A DNA stretch of 64,000 nucleotides, from the NCBI RefSeq assembly GCF_000524195.1, contig NW_020170409.1:8261-72260 (forward strand), read 5' to 3'. Both the position numbers and the translations under genes were made by a program. The notes under the pieces were generated by a model. The model ran no database searches, was not told the origin of the DNA, and saw nothing but the letters and a program-made list of their open reading frames with translations. The first letter of the stretch is position 1. The number at the start of each line of letters is the position of its first letter. The stretch is from Echinococcus granulosus (Eukaryota > Platyhelminthes > Cestoda > Cyclophyllidea > Taeniidae). This document shows, piece by piece, positions 1 to 11,483 of this stretch.

Positions 1-171
1 CAACATGACAAATCTGTCCGCTTGCCTCCGTTTTACGATATCTTCATGGAACATAGCGCAAAAAATTTGCGTCCCCAGTTCATCCTTGTCATGCTGAAAC
101 AAGACCACTTACCAGAAGTGAGGGCGATCGCTGAGGTTCCCAAGATGGAGATCGTTCTTTTGAGCCTTTGA
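1..171 (+). CDS. 3' end of an unrecognised gene (terminal exon, partial)
   Basis: Frame 1 is open from the window edge to a TGA at 169-171 and reads as a 56-residue C-terminus with ordinary globular composition (for example FYDIFMEH and RPQFILVMLKQDHLPEVRAIAEVPKMEI). It is GC-richer than the AT-rich DNA that follows, which supports real coding sequence. The left splice boundary is unknown. It may lie outside the window, or at an AG near position 56, in which case the coding part is shorter. I do not recognise the family. The gene is convergent with the minus-strand gene that ends at 634, about 460 bp away. No clear AATAAA follows on this strand. Confidence 0.45.
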   Translation, partial: QHDKSVRLPPFYDIFMEHSAKNLRPQFILVMLKQDHLPEVRAIAEVPKMEIVLLSL

Positions 172-633
172 AGTTTAGGGAACGACGAACCTAAAATTTG
201 CCGATTGCAAGCAATTTCACCATATTATATTTGTGCATCAGCAGCTTTGCAGCTTCTAAAATGAAATTATCGCTAAATTGCAATTTCATGCCTACCAATT
301 TCTGTTCACTGAAATATTTTGTTGGATTTGAATTGAAAATTAAATATGCTTAAAGTTTTTAGACGCAGACATTCAGCGGCCATGTAGTAAACAATTTATT
401 CCGCAAATGTTAATCAACCGAAAAGTGACTATTTGTAAGCGTTATTTTGTTGTGAATGCTATAGTTTTAAAAACAAATATGATTATTAATTCTTATCTAA
501 GTTCTTTGAATTCAGGCAAAATGTTAGTGAGTGACAAATTTTAAATCCATTACTTATTTATGAGAACAAAAAATGTTACTTCAGAGCAAAAACTAAGTGC
601 TGATGCATATGACCGCGGACGGTGCCTTTCTTG
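172..633. other. Convergent 3' intergenic interval
   Basis: AT-rich DNA between two tail-to-tail genes. I see no open coding stretch. It should hold the 3' UTRs of both genes; the only recognisable signal is the minus-strand AATAAA at 395-400. Confidence 0.5.
395..400 (-). terminator. Poly(A) signal AATAAA (minus strand)
   Basis: TTTATT on the plus strand reads AATAAA on the minus strand, about 235 nt after the proposed stop of the 634-5756 gene. It favours ending that gene here rather than splicing past the convergent plus-strand exon at 1-171. Confidence 0.4.
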
Positions 634-3600
634 TTATATCCTCGAAATAAAAATTTCAAAACTTACTGCAGTCCCCTTACCACCACCAACGAGGATAGAC
701 CTTTCTTCAGCTAAAACATAAAATTAAACGAATCTGGGATTTTTGCGTTACAGGCAAAGCTAATGTTTGTTCGACTACCAAGATTGGAACTTTCTCTAGA
801 GACAATTTTCTTTTCTGTCAGAGTAGTATCCAAGTCCAAACCTCCGTCGATGGAGATATTGCAAGTAGTCTTTTGTAGGCCGCCCTTGAACTCACTGTAA
901 AAAATGAAGTGATTAAAAGCTACTCAAAAAAGGAAATTTCGGTTAACAATATTCCATAATTAATTAACATGATAGGCCGAGGGTTTACTAATGTGCAGGA
1001 GGATTCCTTTAGAAACCACAAAAATATGAACACAATATTCAAGCTCACCCTCCACCCGTACCACTGCCACCACTATGATCCTTCGAGAACCAGTCAAGAC
1101 TCTCCTCAAGATCACCCCAGCCCACCCCCGACCTATCCCGTGCCGCCGGAGCCGTCCGTGGTCGCGAGTTTGTATCTTTGTCGTTGTTATCAGCTTCACC
1201 GTCCCGTTTTACCCTCTCATTCACATTGGGTAGGTCCGGAGCATTGTCGCCTTGCTGAAAAAAAAAATTAAGCAAACCTCGAACTACCCATTTGGTTATT
1301 AAAAATGCAATTTTTTATCAACTATTTTAAGTGTTAGTGGCACCTTTTGTTATCTGTTACCATGAGAAGTAGAATGATTGTTCAGTAGCTGAGGAGGAAG
1401 ATATCCCAACTTGACAAATATAATGTGGTGGATATGCAATTAAAGTACTGCTTTTCAGCTAGTGGTTAAATGAACAGGATCGACGTTACCTGTAACAGGC
1501 GTCCATCCTCATCCAGTTTTACAAGTACGGTGTGTCTTGTCGAATGTAGTTGAAATCTACATCTATACCACTGAGTATACTCGTTTATTTATTTAACTCT
1601 CGGTTTCGGAAAAGGGGCCACTCAGGTGTTCTGCCATTGTACCCTCGCTTGGTGAGCTGGCATATGGGCCATGTCAGTAGCCCCAAGTCCTACTGGAAGT
1701 CTCAGGACGCTGCACTGGTGGCAACGTAAAACGAACCCACTTATAAAGGACATGTGTTCCAATTTCTACTGCTGGGTGGTAAACCTTAGTGGGGCGGAAG
1801 AGGTGCGTATGCTGCAAATGGGAGAACCTATGACGACCCCTAACAGAGGGGCTGAAAATGGCGACACTAGCCGTGAACCGCGTAGAAAGTTTAGTTAAGG
1901 AGCTGCTTACCGTACCTGTACGAAGATAGCAAATATGCGAAAACGTGATACCTCCTCCACTTCTTAACCAGCTAGAGAGAACCCAGATAGGAATAGCTGG
2001 ATAGCACTAAAGTGATAATAATGTGGCAAGGGGACATGAAAGTGAAACCCTATCCCCACGGACCTATGTTAACACCCTTCCCCTTTTACATGACCCTACT
2101 TATAGGCCCAGTGTTCCTACGACTAGCTGTTGACACGCGTGAAGATTAACACATTCCTCCGTTCCCGAATCCAAGTCTCGTACAGGATGAAACTTCAGAT
2201 CCGGTAGAATTGTCAAGAGTGATCAATGATGTTGAGGACAAATATCTTTTCAGTTGCATGAAAATTCGCTAAATCGTGCGGTTGGTCCATGGGTGTTTCC
2301 CTTACAGCACAGATTACGTTGTGATGGCTGACGCGGGAGGCTAACTAAGGGGAGCGCCTGAGACGACGCTCAAAATACAAGAGGGTCTATGCAATAGGTT
2401 GGTTATTTGTTTACTTCTTGATTTTGGTAAAGGAGCCACTTAGGTGCTCCTGCACCGCACCTTTGCCGGGCAGCCTGGCATTCGAGCCGTGCCAGTACCC
2501 ACAAGCCCCACTGGAAGTCTCTGGGCTTTACAGCTACTACTAAAATAGGCAATCCTATGAACTAAGAGTTAGCGAACTATCTTAAAATAAGGCAAAGCGA
2601 TTTGTTGTTTGATTGTTAATAAAGAAATGCCTTGAGTGTAAATCTTGTCAAAGACTTAAATTATTAAAATGCATTACAGAGCTGTTTAAAATAAAAAAAT
2701 GAGAGAAGCCATCCATTTTTTTTCAAAAAAGCAAGTACAAATTTATTCAAACATCACAAGAAGATTCCATCACACTGAAATTTTAGATAAAAGTAGACGA
2801 ATCCTTGTAGTAACTTGCTTTTACCTTTGGACACCTGTAAAAGGCATATTCCATAGCGGAGAACCGTGTCGACCTCTTAAAGCAATATCTTTTATTGTTC
2901 TATAGACCTTTTTTAAAGTTTTCCTATAAAATATCAGATAAAATAAACCTGAGGGATGTGATTTAAGCCTGATCACCGCTTTGCAAACTAAGTTTGACTC
3001 GGCTCCAAAGATGAGACCGCAACAGCTTCCCGTATAGCTTCATTTATAGCATTTGGAAAGGGTGAGGTAAACACTTTATTCATCCATTCTTTCACTTTAT
3101 AAAAACGTCCCATTTGTTTGCCGACCGATTTATGGTAAAAAATGGTTTTGTATTACGATGGTCATTAAGCGGAAAAATATACCATCGTTTATTTTCCATT
3201 ACACATCTCCAAGGAAATCATCATTTCATCTCCGAAAGACTGTCTATACTTTGGCTGTGATGCACCGTAGACGCACCAGAACGTAATGAATTTCTTGATG
3301 AAGGCCATACGGGAATTACGGCCAAAACCCACTTACTCGATGTTTTAAGAGATGAAAGATTTCATAAATGAGTATTCTCAACATTGTCTCATTGGTAACG
3401 AATTTTAATGCAGCTTTTCAGGGCAAATTTCCAACGATTAAAAGAATTTTGTGAAGCCTTCTGCAGTTATTTACCCTATATTTAGAAAAATTGTTCAGGC
3501 CCACTTGATTGGCCCACGCTTTCACTCTTTGATCCGCATTTGTCTGGAAATTATTAACGGCAAGGAGCTGCGCTTTAGGTTCCCTTCCTCTCATAGTTTA

Positions 3601-5756
3601 CTGTTTTACTGACGTGGTAGAAAGACCAAAAAATCCGCAAAAAATCCCACTGCTTTATTACTTGTTGAGGGGAGAAAGCGTTGATGTTTTTTCATCAACA
3701 TTATTCCAGTTTATTCAAAAAAAGGTATTCGTCAGCTTGTAGTTTGTTAGTTGCTACTTTTAGGATGTTATTAGTAGCATTATCCCTAGCCATGAACTAT
3801 TCTTACTCTGAATGTTCTGCAGAATTTTTAATAGATCTCAAAATGATTACAAAAGGAAAACGTGCGTGCTTTATCAAGTTTGACATTTTAAATTATAAAA
3901 TATAGGTGCGTCTATGTTAATTTTCACTTAGTGAATAGTATTATTGCATGGAGATTTACACGTAGGGAGAGCCGTGGTGTGCCCACCTCCATATTTAAAA
4001 ATGTTCCTCTCAAATACTTTAAATTTAGCGAAGTCTTGGAAGCGCAAAAGCGCTCTGCGTTGAAATTTCAACGACGACTTTATTAGATGTGGTTTTTAGT
4101 GGAAAATATATAGATTTAGGGACATATTTTATTTTCGATGTGCTTTCACATATTTTTCAAATGTTGGATTTCAGTAAGCAATGTTTAGCCTTAATTGAAA
4201 GCAGCTATTGAATAATGTGGCAATAAAAATGATTCTATCCTAGTGAATGGATGCTTCGGGTATCGTTACCGGTTTTTCCGAAAACCGCACAGAGCGTCGA
4301 GAAGTGGCCGCCGTGGGTGCGGCCTTAACCTCAAAGGAGCTGTCCAGGTTAACCTCCATCCCGGTAGCCGCACCATTCACATCTTCAGGGCTCAGTAAGG
4401 AATCAAGAAGGCTCCGTCGGGCGCTAGATGAGGCCGCGACACCACTCCTCTTCTGCACACCACGCATGGCGGAAGTAGTGGTGGACGAAGTGTTGGACGA
4501 CTCGTTCAACGACGAGGCGCCCAGAGATTTCGCTTCAACAGACAACTTTAAAGAATCTGAAGCAGAAATAAAATTTTGTCAAACCTATTACGAAAACGCA
4601 TCGATGGTGACGGCAAACATTTGGTACAATAGTGATATGACTCAATATTACTCAGTCATTGACTTTTTCAGCACTTGTACTTCCATGTTGAAGATATGAA
4701 CTGGTGACTACGCCCTACAATCTCTCCAAGTATAACATGAATTTTAGAATGCTTCATCTATTTACAATTAACGATGATGTTTGCTTCAGCAATCAAGTTC
4801 AAAAACCTCTTAGGAAATTCATAAATTAATTAATCACATAAATTTTAGGAAGATTTTAGGAATCAGCCGCTTACAACTGATATGAATATTAAGACTATAC
4901 GCTTGCAGAACATTTTACAAGAAAATCAAAACCTTACAAAAGATTTTTAATGAATCTTACTTCTCTATTTTGGTCAGATTTTGGAAATGAGCTATAAAAC
5001 AATTGAAAAATATAGAAAGAGGCGAAGTGTTTAAACGGTGGCTGGATCGCTTTATACAGGCTCTACCAATCGACGTCGTTATTAACATGCAATTGTACAA
5101 AAATTTGACGAAGAATCACGAATCCCCCAAAAGGACCTTAAAATTAGGTCACAGTTATAGTGTTTGACAAATTCAAACAAAGGGGACAATAGGGTGTCTC
5201 TAAACAATAACGATTAGTCGGAAATTCAGCGTCATTGTTAGGCATGGTCGAAATCATACACCAAAAAAAAGGTCTTATGGAGATTTTTGATATATTTTAG
5301 TTTTAATATATCAATAAGGACATTGAAAATGTCGCCAAGCTTTGGAAGTGATTAAATTCACTCGTTTGAACTTTTAAAAATGAAAACATACCATGATTAG
5401 GAGCAAACGCTTCTTCAGAATATGTTATCATGCAAATTTTAGTTAAACAAGCCCAGTTTTGAAGAATAGAGTCATGTAAAACAAAATCTAACTTTAGAAC
5501 TTCGCATCATTTACATAAATATCAAATTTCACTTGATAAAATTTTACGTTTTCAAACAAGGGTGAAAAAGATATGGTTCATAGGCAAAATTCTGCAAATT
5601 ACCCAAGCTTGTCTCCAACGTAGAGCTAGCTGCCGCGGTCCCTGTTTTAGAACTGCCCTTTTCATTAAAATCAAATCCATCCAAAAGGTCGTCCAAATCG
5701 GCCCCCTTGTCAAGGAAGCCGCCTGGTTTACCCTTAAAGTCGGAGTTATAAAGCAT
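634..5756 (-). CDS. Five-exon gene for a Ser/Asp-rich low-complexity protein (unrecognised)
   Basis: Proposed exons, in transcript order, are 5756-5603, 4556-4270, 1254-1049, 894-752 and 710-634. They join in phases 1, 0, 2 and 1, and every junction has GT-AG ends, for example donors gtaatt, gtaacg and gtgagc and acceptors ttcag, ttttcag and ttacag. The product is about 288 residues. The start is an ATG at 5756 directly after an in-frame TGA, and a seven-codon upstream ORF precedes it. Visible features are an acidic LDDLLDGFDF stretch near the N-terminus, a second DSLLSPEDV stretch, a basic RRSVRFSEKP motif, WGDLEESLDWF, and a Gly-rich end (VGGGKGT). I see no folded domain, signal peptide or membrane segment. 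The short acidic/Leu and RRSVRF-like motifs faintly recall the N-terminus of Fas-binding factor 1 (FBF1), but this is weak. The last exon could instead splice at a gtaagt (donor at 666), moving the C-terminus. Intron 3 carries the TRIM-like element at 1572-2532. Confidence 0.5.
1572..1714 (+). repeat. Left LTR of copy A
   Basis: 143-bp terminal repeat. It shares with the right repeat of copy A and with copy B the core GCCACT..AGGTG, then ATTGTACC, GGGCCATG and CAGTAGCCCCAAGTCC. It lacks a block of about 50 bp near its 3' end that copy B and the solo LTR at 27643 keep. Confidence 0.65.
1716..1727 (+). other. Primer-binding-site-like sequence of copy A
   Basis: TGGTGGCAACG begins one base after the left LTR. 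TGG is the complement of the CCA end common to all tRNAs. The matching site in copy B (TGGTAGCAGCGG) resembles sites used with initiator tRNA-Met. Confidence 0.45.
2390..2532 (+). repeat. Right LTR of copy A
   Basis: 143-bp terminal repeat matching 1572-1714 throughout, including the core GGAGCCACTTAGGTGCTCC and the AAGCCCCACTGGAAGTCTC end. It has the same missing block near the 3' end. Confidence 0.65.
2533..4269. other. Rest of intron 3 of the 634-5756 gene
   Basis: AT-rich sequence to the right of copy A. Only short chance ORFs are present and I see no coding or structured signal in it. Confidence 0.4.
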
Positions 5757-8496
5757 TCAATATTACTGGTGCAAGATTCCAATCATCGTCTGCTTCTGCA
5801 GCTATTTGGCTGTAAAATGAATCCATTTTCTAAAAAAAATTGTATCTAAATTCACCAAATTTTGCCCAAAATATCTGATTGCTCAGTTTTAAGCGAAATG
5901 TAAACTTGTTCATACGAATCCCATTTAACCTGTTAGCGTAACTATAGTAGAGCTTTTTATTGTACAAACAGTACAAACACACCGACAAAAACATGTTTGA
6001 AAAATGGCTTAAAGTTAAGAAGCAAATGCTTAAGTAAAATAGTCCATTCAAACTTCAAAGTTTCCATTCACCAAATTGTAGTAAATATGCATTTAAATTT
6101 TTAAGCGATAAGGAGGTACACAATTACGCAACCGTCATTAGGTCAAGATGCTAAACAAGACCCAAAGCGGGTTTACAGCGAGGCAAGTCGAGGTAGATAT
6201 TTCCCCACAAGCTGGGAAAAACGCTAGTTACTGTACAATCAAGAAGTAAAATCCTACAAGATTTACTAAAGTGCTTGCGTGACCACCGAAATAAAGCTTA
6301 AAATTTAAAAATAAAGCGCTGCACAAAGAAAAATAGACCCCACATAACCCTTCGATTTCAATTGTCCAGTCCGGCATATAAATGCTGGCTACAGACGCAT
6401 GTTAGCCCACAACATCATACACTCATAAGCCTTAAAGTCTTTAATTAATTTTAGTGTCTTAGGGTCCATGTATAGCAAAAATCAGATTTGAAGGCGCATT
6501 TTTTTATAGGTGGACTGAGCGCGTTACCACAACTAACAAAATACGAAGGACGCCGCGTTATTCAAGGTCACATATTTTGAAAACTGGAAACCTAAACAAA
6601 ATGCAATTGACCAGCATTTACTGCTTAAATAGTAATATTAAAAAGCAGAAGTTTATTCAATAAAATGTCCTAAAAGAATTCTGTCGCGCCAAAGTGGTGG
6701 CAGCAACGTACAGTGTGTAATAAATTTTTGTAAAAAAAACAATGACTTGAGTTTTCATAATTTTACTTTTAGTTGTTAAAAGTTTGAAAATTAATGTAAT
6801 GCTTTGATTATGTAATCAACCGTCTGTTTTGACTACGTGTGTGCATAAATCTCTGCCATTATACTTACGGTGAGCGGCGTGGCCCTCTGGCCCCTCTGAG
6901 TAATGGCAATGCATGTTCTGTCCTAGTGTTGTAATTTCGTTAGACTTCTAGAAAAACACGAAACTCTACTCTTAGGAAGGTTTACTTTTCACGAATTCAA
7001 TGGTATAGTTGAGATCACACATTTCGGAATGATAATTTTGGGGCTCTTGATGCCTTTATGCGGATAAAATGGGTTACACTACCTTTCAGACAACATGTTG
7101 CTGATGTGTCAATGGGCTGATAGGCTAGTGGCTTGGCTTTGAGGCTATACCCCCCCATCTGAAGTACAATGGATGAGTCCAATAAACCAACATAATCAAA
7201 AGGCCGATTTGTGAATCAGCAACCCAAGTATTACCTTTTTAGTATGCGCCCGTGTATGCAATGGCAAATACTTCGTTTGACCGTACGCCCAACTACGAGA
7301 GGCTTCAGTCTCCCAAGTTGTAATTCCACGCCCACCCCCCCCCTCCCACGCAACATGGCCTTAGTGTAGGGCGAGACTCACAGGTCTCCTCTTCTCTGTT
7401 CCTAGCGCTCTTAGAACAACCTGGTGGATTTATTTCAACATATTCATTAGAGGGAAATGGATCAGATGAAAAAATACGAAGTTTAGAGACGGGAAAAAAC
7501 GTAATCGCACTTAGGCAGGGAAGACGACGACACAGTCACCAGATTAGGATTACAAACTTGTCTCCTCTCTAAAAAGTGCATTGGAACAGAATAAGTATTG
7601 CACTTGGAGCTATTTCAACAGTTTTCGAGGCTTTTTCCACTTTGGTACCACAAGTTCTTTTACATTGAAGCGAAAATTGAAAACACCTTGCCAAGTTTTA
7701 AAACCAAGAGGTTGAACAACCCAAGTGCTTCTTACGTGATAACAAACTCATTCTTGGATTGGACCTGTGTCCATCAAAAGTGTAAGCCCAATTTTGAAAT
7801 TGAGTCATGCCATTTTTAGAACGTGTTTGTTGACCAATACCGAGTTTAGAGCATTTGTTTAAGTAAAGATGCGACAGATTCAATGTTCGACTCTCTTTAC
7901 CTGGCCTTCATCTTCTGAGAACGAACAGTCTGGTTAGGTAGAGGTATTATTTATTTGTAAAATTATGAACGGGAATAGTGATCAGAGTCACGCATGTTCA
8001 CAGCAAAATCCTCACTAGGGACTCAAAGGTATGTTTAGACAAGCATATTTCACTAATATTTGCGTAAGTGAGGTATAAAAACATGCTAAGGCCCTGAGTT
8101 CCTTGAGACGTAATTTGCTTAATTTTATCGCCTTGTGAAATTTTTTAAGCCTTTTTATTACATATTCTGCATCAAGTTCACATGGCTCTGATTTCTAGCA
8201 TTGGCTTAGCAACTACATTTCTATTTTATCCTGCCATTTGCGCTAGCCTACGAGTTCACTGCTGGCACGCTGTCTGGTTTTTGGTGTGCTCCTAGGTTTA
8301 GTCAGTTCTTTAGCACGTCGATTTCCTTACTTAAGCTGCTTATGTTGCAGCTATTATTACCTGATACGCTTTACATTGCCAAATCCAGGTGCAGCTCACA
8401 TTTTATATCATGGTCTTGGTCATGAATATGTTGCTTTCGTCCCCTTTTTTGTCTTATTGCTCCCCAATACTTTCCTTACCATCTTTTAATTAACAG
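5757..8496. other. Intergenic region between two divergent genes
   Basis: The gene on the left reads leftwards and the WD40 gene on the right reads rightwards, so both promoters should lie here. I see no TATA box or other promoter that I can place with confidence. Contents are AT-rich DNA, C-rich patches around 7150 and 7335, and short chance ORFs. Confidence 0.4.
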
Positions 8497-11049
8497 ATGT
8501 CAGAATCAAATGTGCACCGCCTACATATAGCTTGCGGTTCCTATGATGGAACTGTTTTCGCCATGTCCTACGAGCACTCGGGCATCCATGAGACAGGTCC
8601 CACCCGACTTAAGGCCGAGTTCATCGACCCAGAGGCCCATTCCGCCCCAGTTACCGCGCTGGCTATCTACGATAACACTGTAGCCTCAGGGAGTGCTGAT
8701 GAGGCTATTCAAGTTAGTACTTTCTGCGGCCCTCTTCTTTAATTAATGTTCTTCCCTTCTCATCTATTCTACTTTGTCTAAATTAAAGTTATATTCAACT
8801 TTTACTGTTTTAGGTATTGATAACTGTCTGATGGATGGCTTTTATGGGTGCTCTGATCCCGTAAATAACCAATCCTGAATTCATGTAATAACTGCACGCT
8901 AAATATGTTAATCGCATTTGTTTTGGAGTTACATTATTGCAAAACAGTCTTCTATAGGCGAACTTCACTCAGTTTTTGCGGTCGTTAGGGTGTCTTCACT
9001 AATCAGGATGCCTTCTAAGCATATTAAATAAAATATAAGAAGCCTCTAGTCAAATCTTATTAGAAAATCGTGAATGCAATCTTGTGTAGATTTAGCGACG
9101 AATCCATTGGTTAGTTTACAGTTTGTACCCTATCACTTGTGTTTTTTTTCAACCGTCATTGATGAAAGCTCGTTAGCAATTTTGTTCTGATGATTATTAC
9201 AGAGGTGTCTCTTTGCGATCGCCAGAGGTAGGCATTCCTTCGGATTTTGTACCGTTTCGTTGTCTGGCATTATGTTGTCAATATGTTTTAAAACATGGTG
9301 TTTTAGCGCATCTAACCAATGTTTTAATGAATAAAAATGTGACTCGCAATAAATAAGTCTTCATCTTTACGGTAGCCATGGGCTAAATTAGTCATTCTTA
9401 TTCAAAATACCCTTTTAGATTTTACTATCAGTCCATAGTCTACCTTACTTAACATTTTAGTCCGATTGATTTACTGTGACGAGTGGCGCCACGGACCACG
9501 TGCCTTGACCCTGCTGTTCCATGATTGGGAGTCACCTCGCTATTTAAACACAGTAGGATATCGTTCCTCAGAGTTTGATCGAGTTCAAATGTTGTGTTGA
9601 ATTCCATGCTATTACATTTGTTTTTTTATGCATCTTGAGTTCTGTAGACTTATCTATTCTGTGTATTCTGGGGCGTATTGTTGGAGTCCATCCGCCTAAT
9701 GTTGCGTTGCCCAATTATCAAACGTCCGAAGCTGCCATTGTGGTAATATGCCTACATCAAACATTACTCAAATGTATCACAATAAATACAAACTTTTACT
9801 ATCTCAACATTAATTTCTTTTACGATTTTTGATAATAGAATTGTTGCGAAAGGCAGTAGACGTATTGACACCGATTGGTCTATCATCATCCTAGTACCAA
9901 TGCTTCAGAAAATGCTTCGTTGTCTCTTTTGCCACCATAATCTCATATTGCTATTTAGTTCCTTAGTCCTCTGTTCTCTTCTAGCTCTTCTCGCTGTCTC
10001 GCCACATCAGGATGGGTTGCCTAGAGCTGCATACCGGCAGTGTTCGTCACCTCGTCTTCGCAGACTCGCGTCACCTCTTGAGCGCGGGAGAGGATGCCTG
10101 TCTGGGAGTGTGGCGTCGCAGCGGCGGCCGTGATCGGGGCGCTAGCGCGTGGCAATGCATTCGTCAGATGCGACGTCATAAGGCTCCCATAATCTCTATC
10201 CTCCTCCACCCCTCTTTACTTCTCGCCTTCAGCCTGGCCGATGGCGAGGGTGACCACACTTTTCGTATATGGAGCCTGACCCACGGCCGTCAGGCTTATA
10301 CCACTCGTCTGCGCGCACTCAACGCCGAAGGCGCCACTGCGCTGGCTGCAGTTGTAGTTCCGGAGCCGCCTCGCCATCACCACCACCTTCTCCTCCTCTT
10401 CGTCACTCCTCCATCCTCCACTCACTCCCACCGTCTTGACTTTATTGACCTCACGCAGGTTAGACAGAAGGCCCTCTTTAGCGCTAGGTTTCCCACTCTT
10501 CTCTCCGTGTCTCCGGTCGTTTTTCATGTGGAGGAGGCTTGTCTCTACCTTCTAGCAGGCATTGGTAATGCGCTCAACGCATACCGATGCCACCTTACAG
10601 AGAATAAGATGGAGTTGGTGGCAAAGACAAAAGTCCCAGGAAAGAGATTCAAGTTCCTCAAAGCGTTACCATGGCCGGATGAGTTGGTGAAAGCGGAACC
10701 GGAGGTGTATGGAGGGCGAAGGCGACTGGTAGTCCTTGTCACTACCGATATGGATGGCTCATATGTGCGAGGATATGCGGTTGACCTGGAAGCCACTTCC
10801 ACGACAGCAGCTGAGGATACTGTTCCATCGTTAGCATTACGTCCTGTCTTCACCTACGATATTCATGCCATTCGGCTTACTCAGGTGGACGCTGCGTGGA
10901 CATCTGGTGTTGGTGAAGTTACAGAGGAGGAGGTAGATCATACTGTATCTGCTGAAGGTGCTGAGGGGATGGAAATTTCTGATGACGAAGGTGAAAGCGG
11001 TTCGGAGGAAGAAGAAGATTTAGGAGACAAGGAGGACGGTAATGTCTGA
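8497..11049 (+). CDS. PAK1IP1: PAK1IP1/Mak11-like WD40 protein, ribosome biogenesis
   Basis: There are two exons, 8497-8712 and 9985-11049, joined in phase 0 (donor gttagt, acceptor ctcttctag), giving about 426 residues. In the family this nucleolar WD40 protein takes part in 60S subunit maturation; vertebrate PAK1IP1 was also named for binding p21-activated kinase. WD blades seen are HSAPVTALAIYDNTVASGSADEAIQ (residues about 48-72), HTGSVRHLVFADSRHLLSAGEDACLGVW (about 88-115), and HKAPIISILLHPSLLLAFSLADGEGDHTFRIW. Their order and spacing follow human PAK1IP1; the exon junction LFSLSRHIRMGCLELHTG lines up residue for residue with the human IYDMKK..HGALVHHSG segment. Later blades are diverged, with a His-rich insert HHHHLLLL. 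The protein ends in a strongly acidic tail (GSEEEEDLGD) instead of the Lys-rich tail of the human protein. An AG directly precedes the start ATG, suggesting trans-splicing or a 5'-UTR intron. Confidence 0.88.
8713..9984 (+). other. Intron of the PAK1IP1-like gene
   Basis: 1,272-nt intron with a gttagt donor and a pyrimidine-rich ctgttctcttctag acceptor. The protein alignment continues without a gap across the junction, so no further exon is needed inside. Nothing else is recognisable. Confidence 0.7.
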
Positions 11050-11477
11050 GAATTGTGTTAATATATGAGATACCTCTTTATCGTCGTTTTTTTTCTGCTG
11101 CAACTTCACTGGGATAGATGCTGTTATTTGGTGGTCTTGGGGTTTGGGTCATACTTTTAGTGATGTCTTCATTCAATTGCTAGTATTTTGGTTGCATTAC
11201 AATTCATTCTGTAGTTGAAAATATCAGTTCTGTCGGAGTTAAGTTCCCAACTTCTGGGTCGTGCATACGTCAACCAAATTTGCTTAAGATTTTGGTTGCG
11301 AACTCAGAGTTAACATTGCGTGAGTGGTTCGTCCGTTAAACGCCGCCATGCCTCTCGAGGTCATTCCTTCGTTTAAGGTGCTGAAGTCTGGCTGCAGGTC
11401 GGAACAGTCGCTCAGATGCTACTTCCACACCTCCAGCCTAGCCTTTTGTAACTTCCAAAAGCTGTCTTTTGAGTAGC

Positions 11478-11483
11478 AATAAA
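11478..11483 (+). terminator. Poly(A) signal AATAAA of the PAK1IP1-like gene
   Basis: Canonical AATAAA about 430 nt after the stop codon, on the sense strand, and the first one downstream of the coding region. Confidence 0.55.

Larger units (their letters stand above)
1572..2532 (+). mobile_element. TRIM-like non-coding LTR element, copy A
   Basis: This 961-bp element is bounded by two direct repeats of equal length (143 bp each), both starting TG and ending CA. The internal part has no long ORF but aligns by eye along its length with the inside of copy B (12970-14023). Shared blocks include a segment around 1800-1890 (GGAAGAGGTGCGTATGCTG in A), a CCTCCTCCACTTCT block at 1950, and a CCAGTGTTCC block near 2109. 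A primer-binding-like TGGTGGCAACG follows the left repeat, and a purine-rich AAGAGGG lies just before the right repeat. This is the layout of a terminal-repeat retrotransposon in miniature. Such elements are moved by proteins of autonomous LTR retrotransposons. No clean target-site duplication is visible, so the copy is old. It sits in an intron of the 634-5756 gene, in the opposite orientation. Confidence 0.7.

Noticed and set aside
1671..1898. 75-codon plus-strand ORF
   Set aside because: It spans the LTR and primer-site region of TRIM copy A, with no conserved counterpart in copy B.
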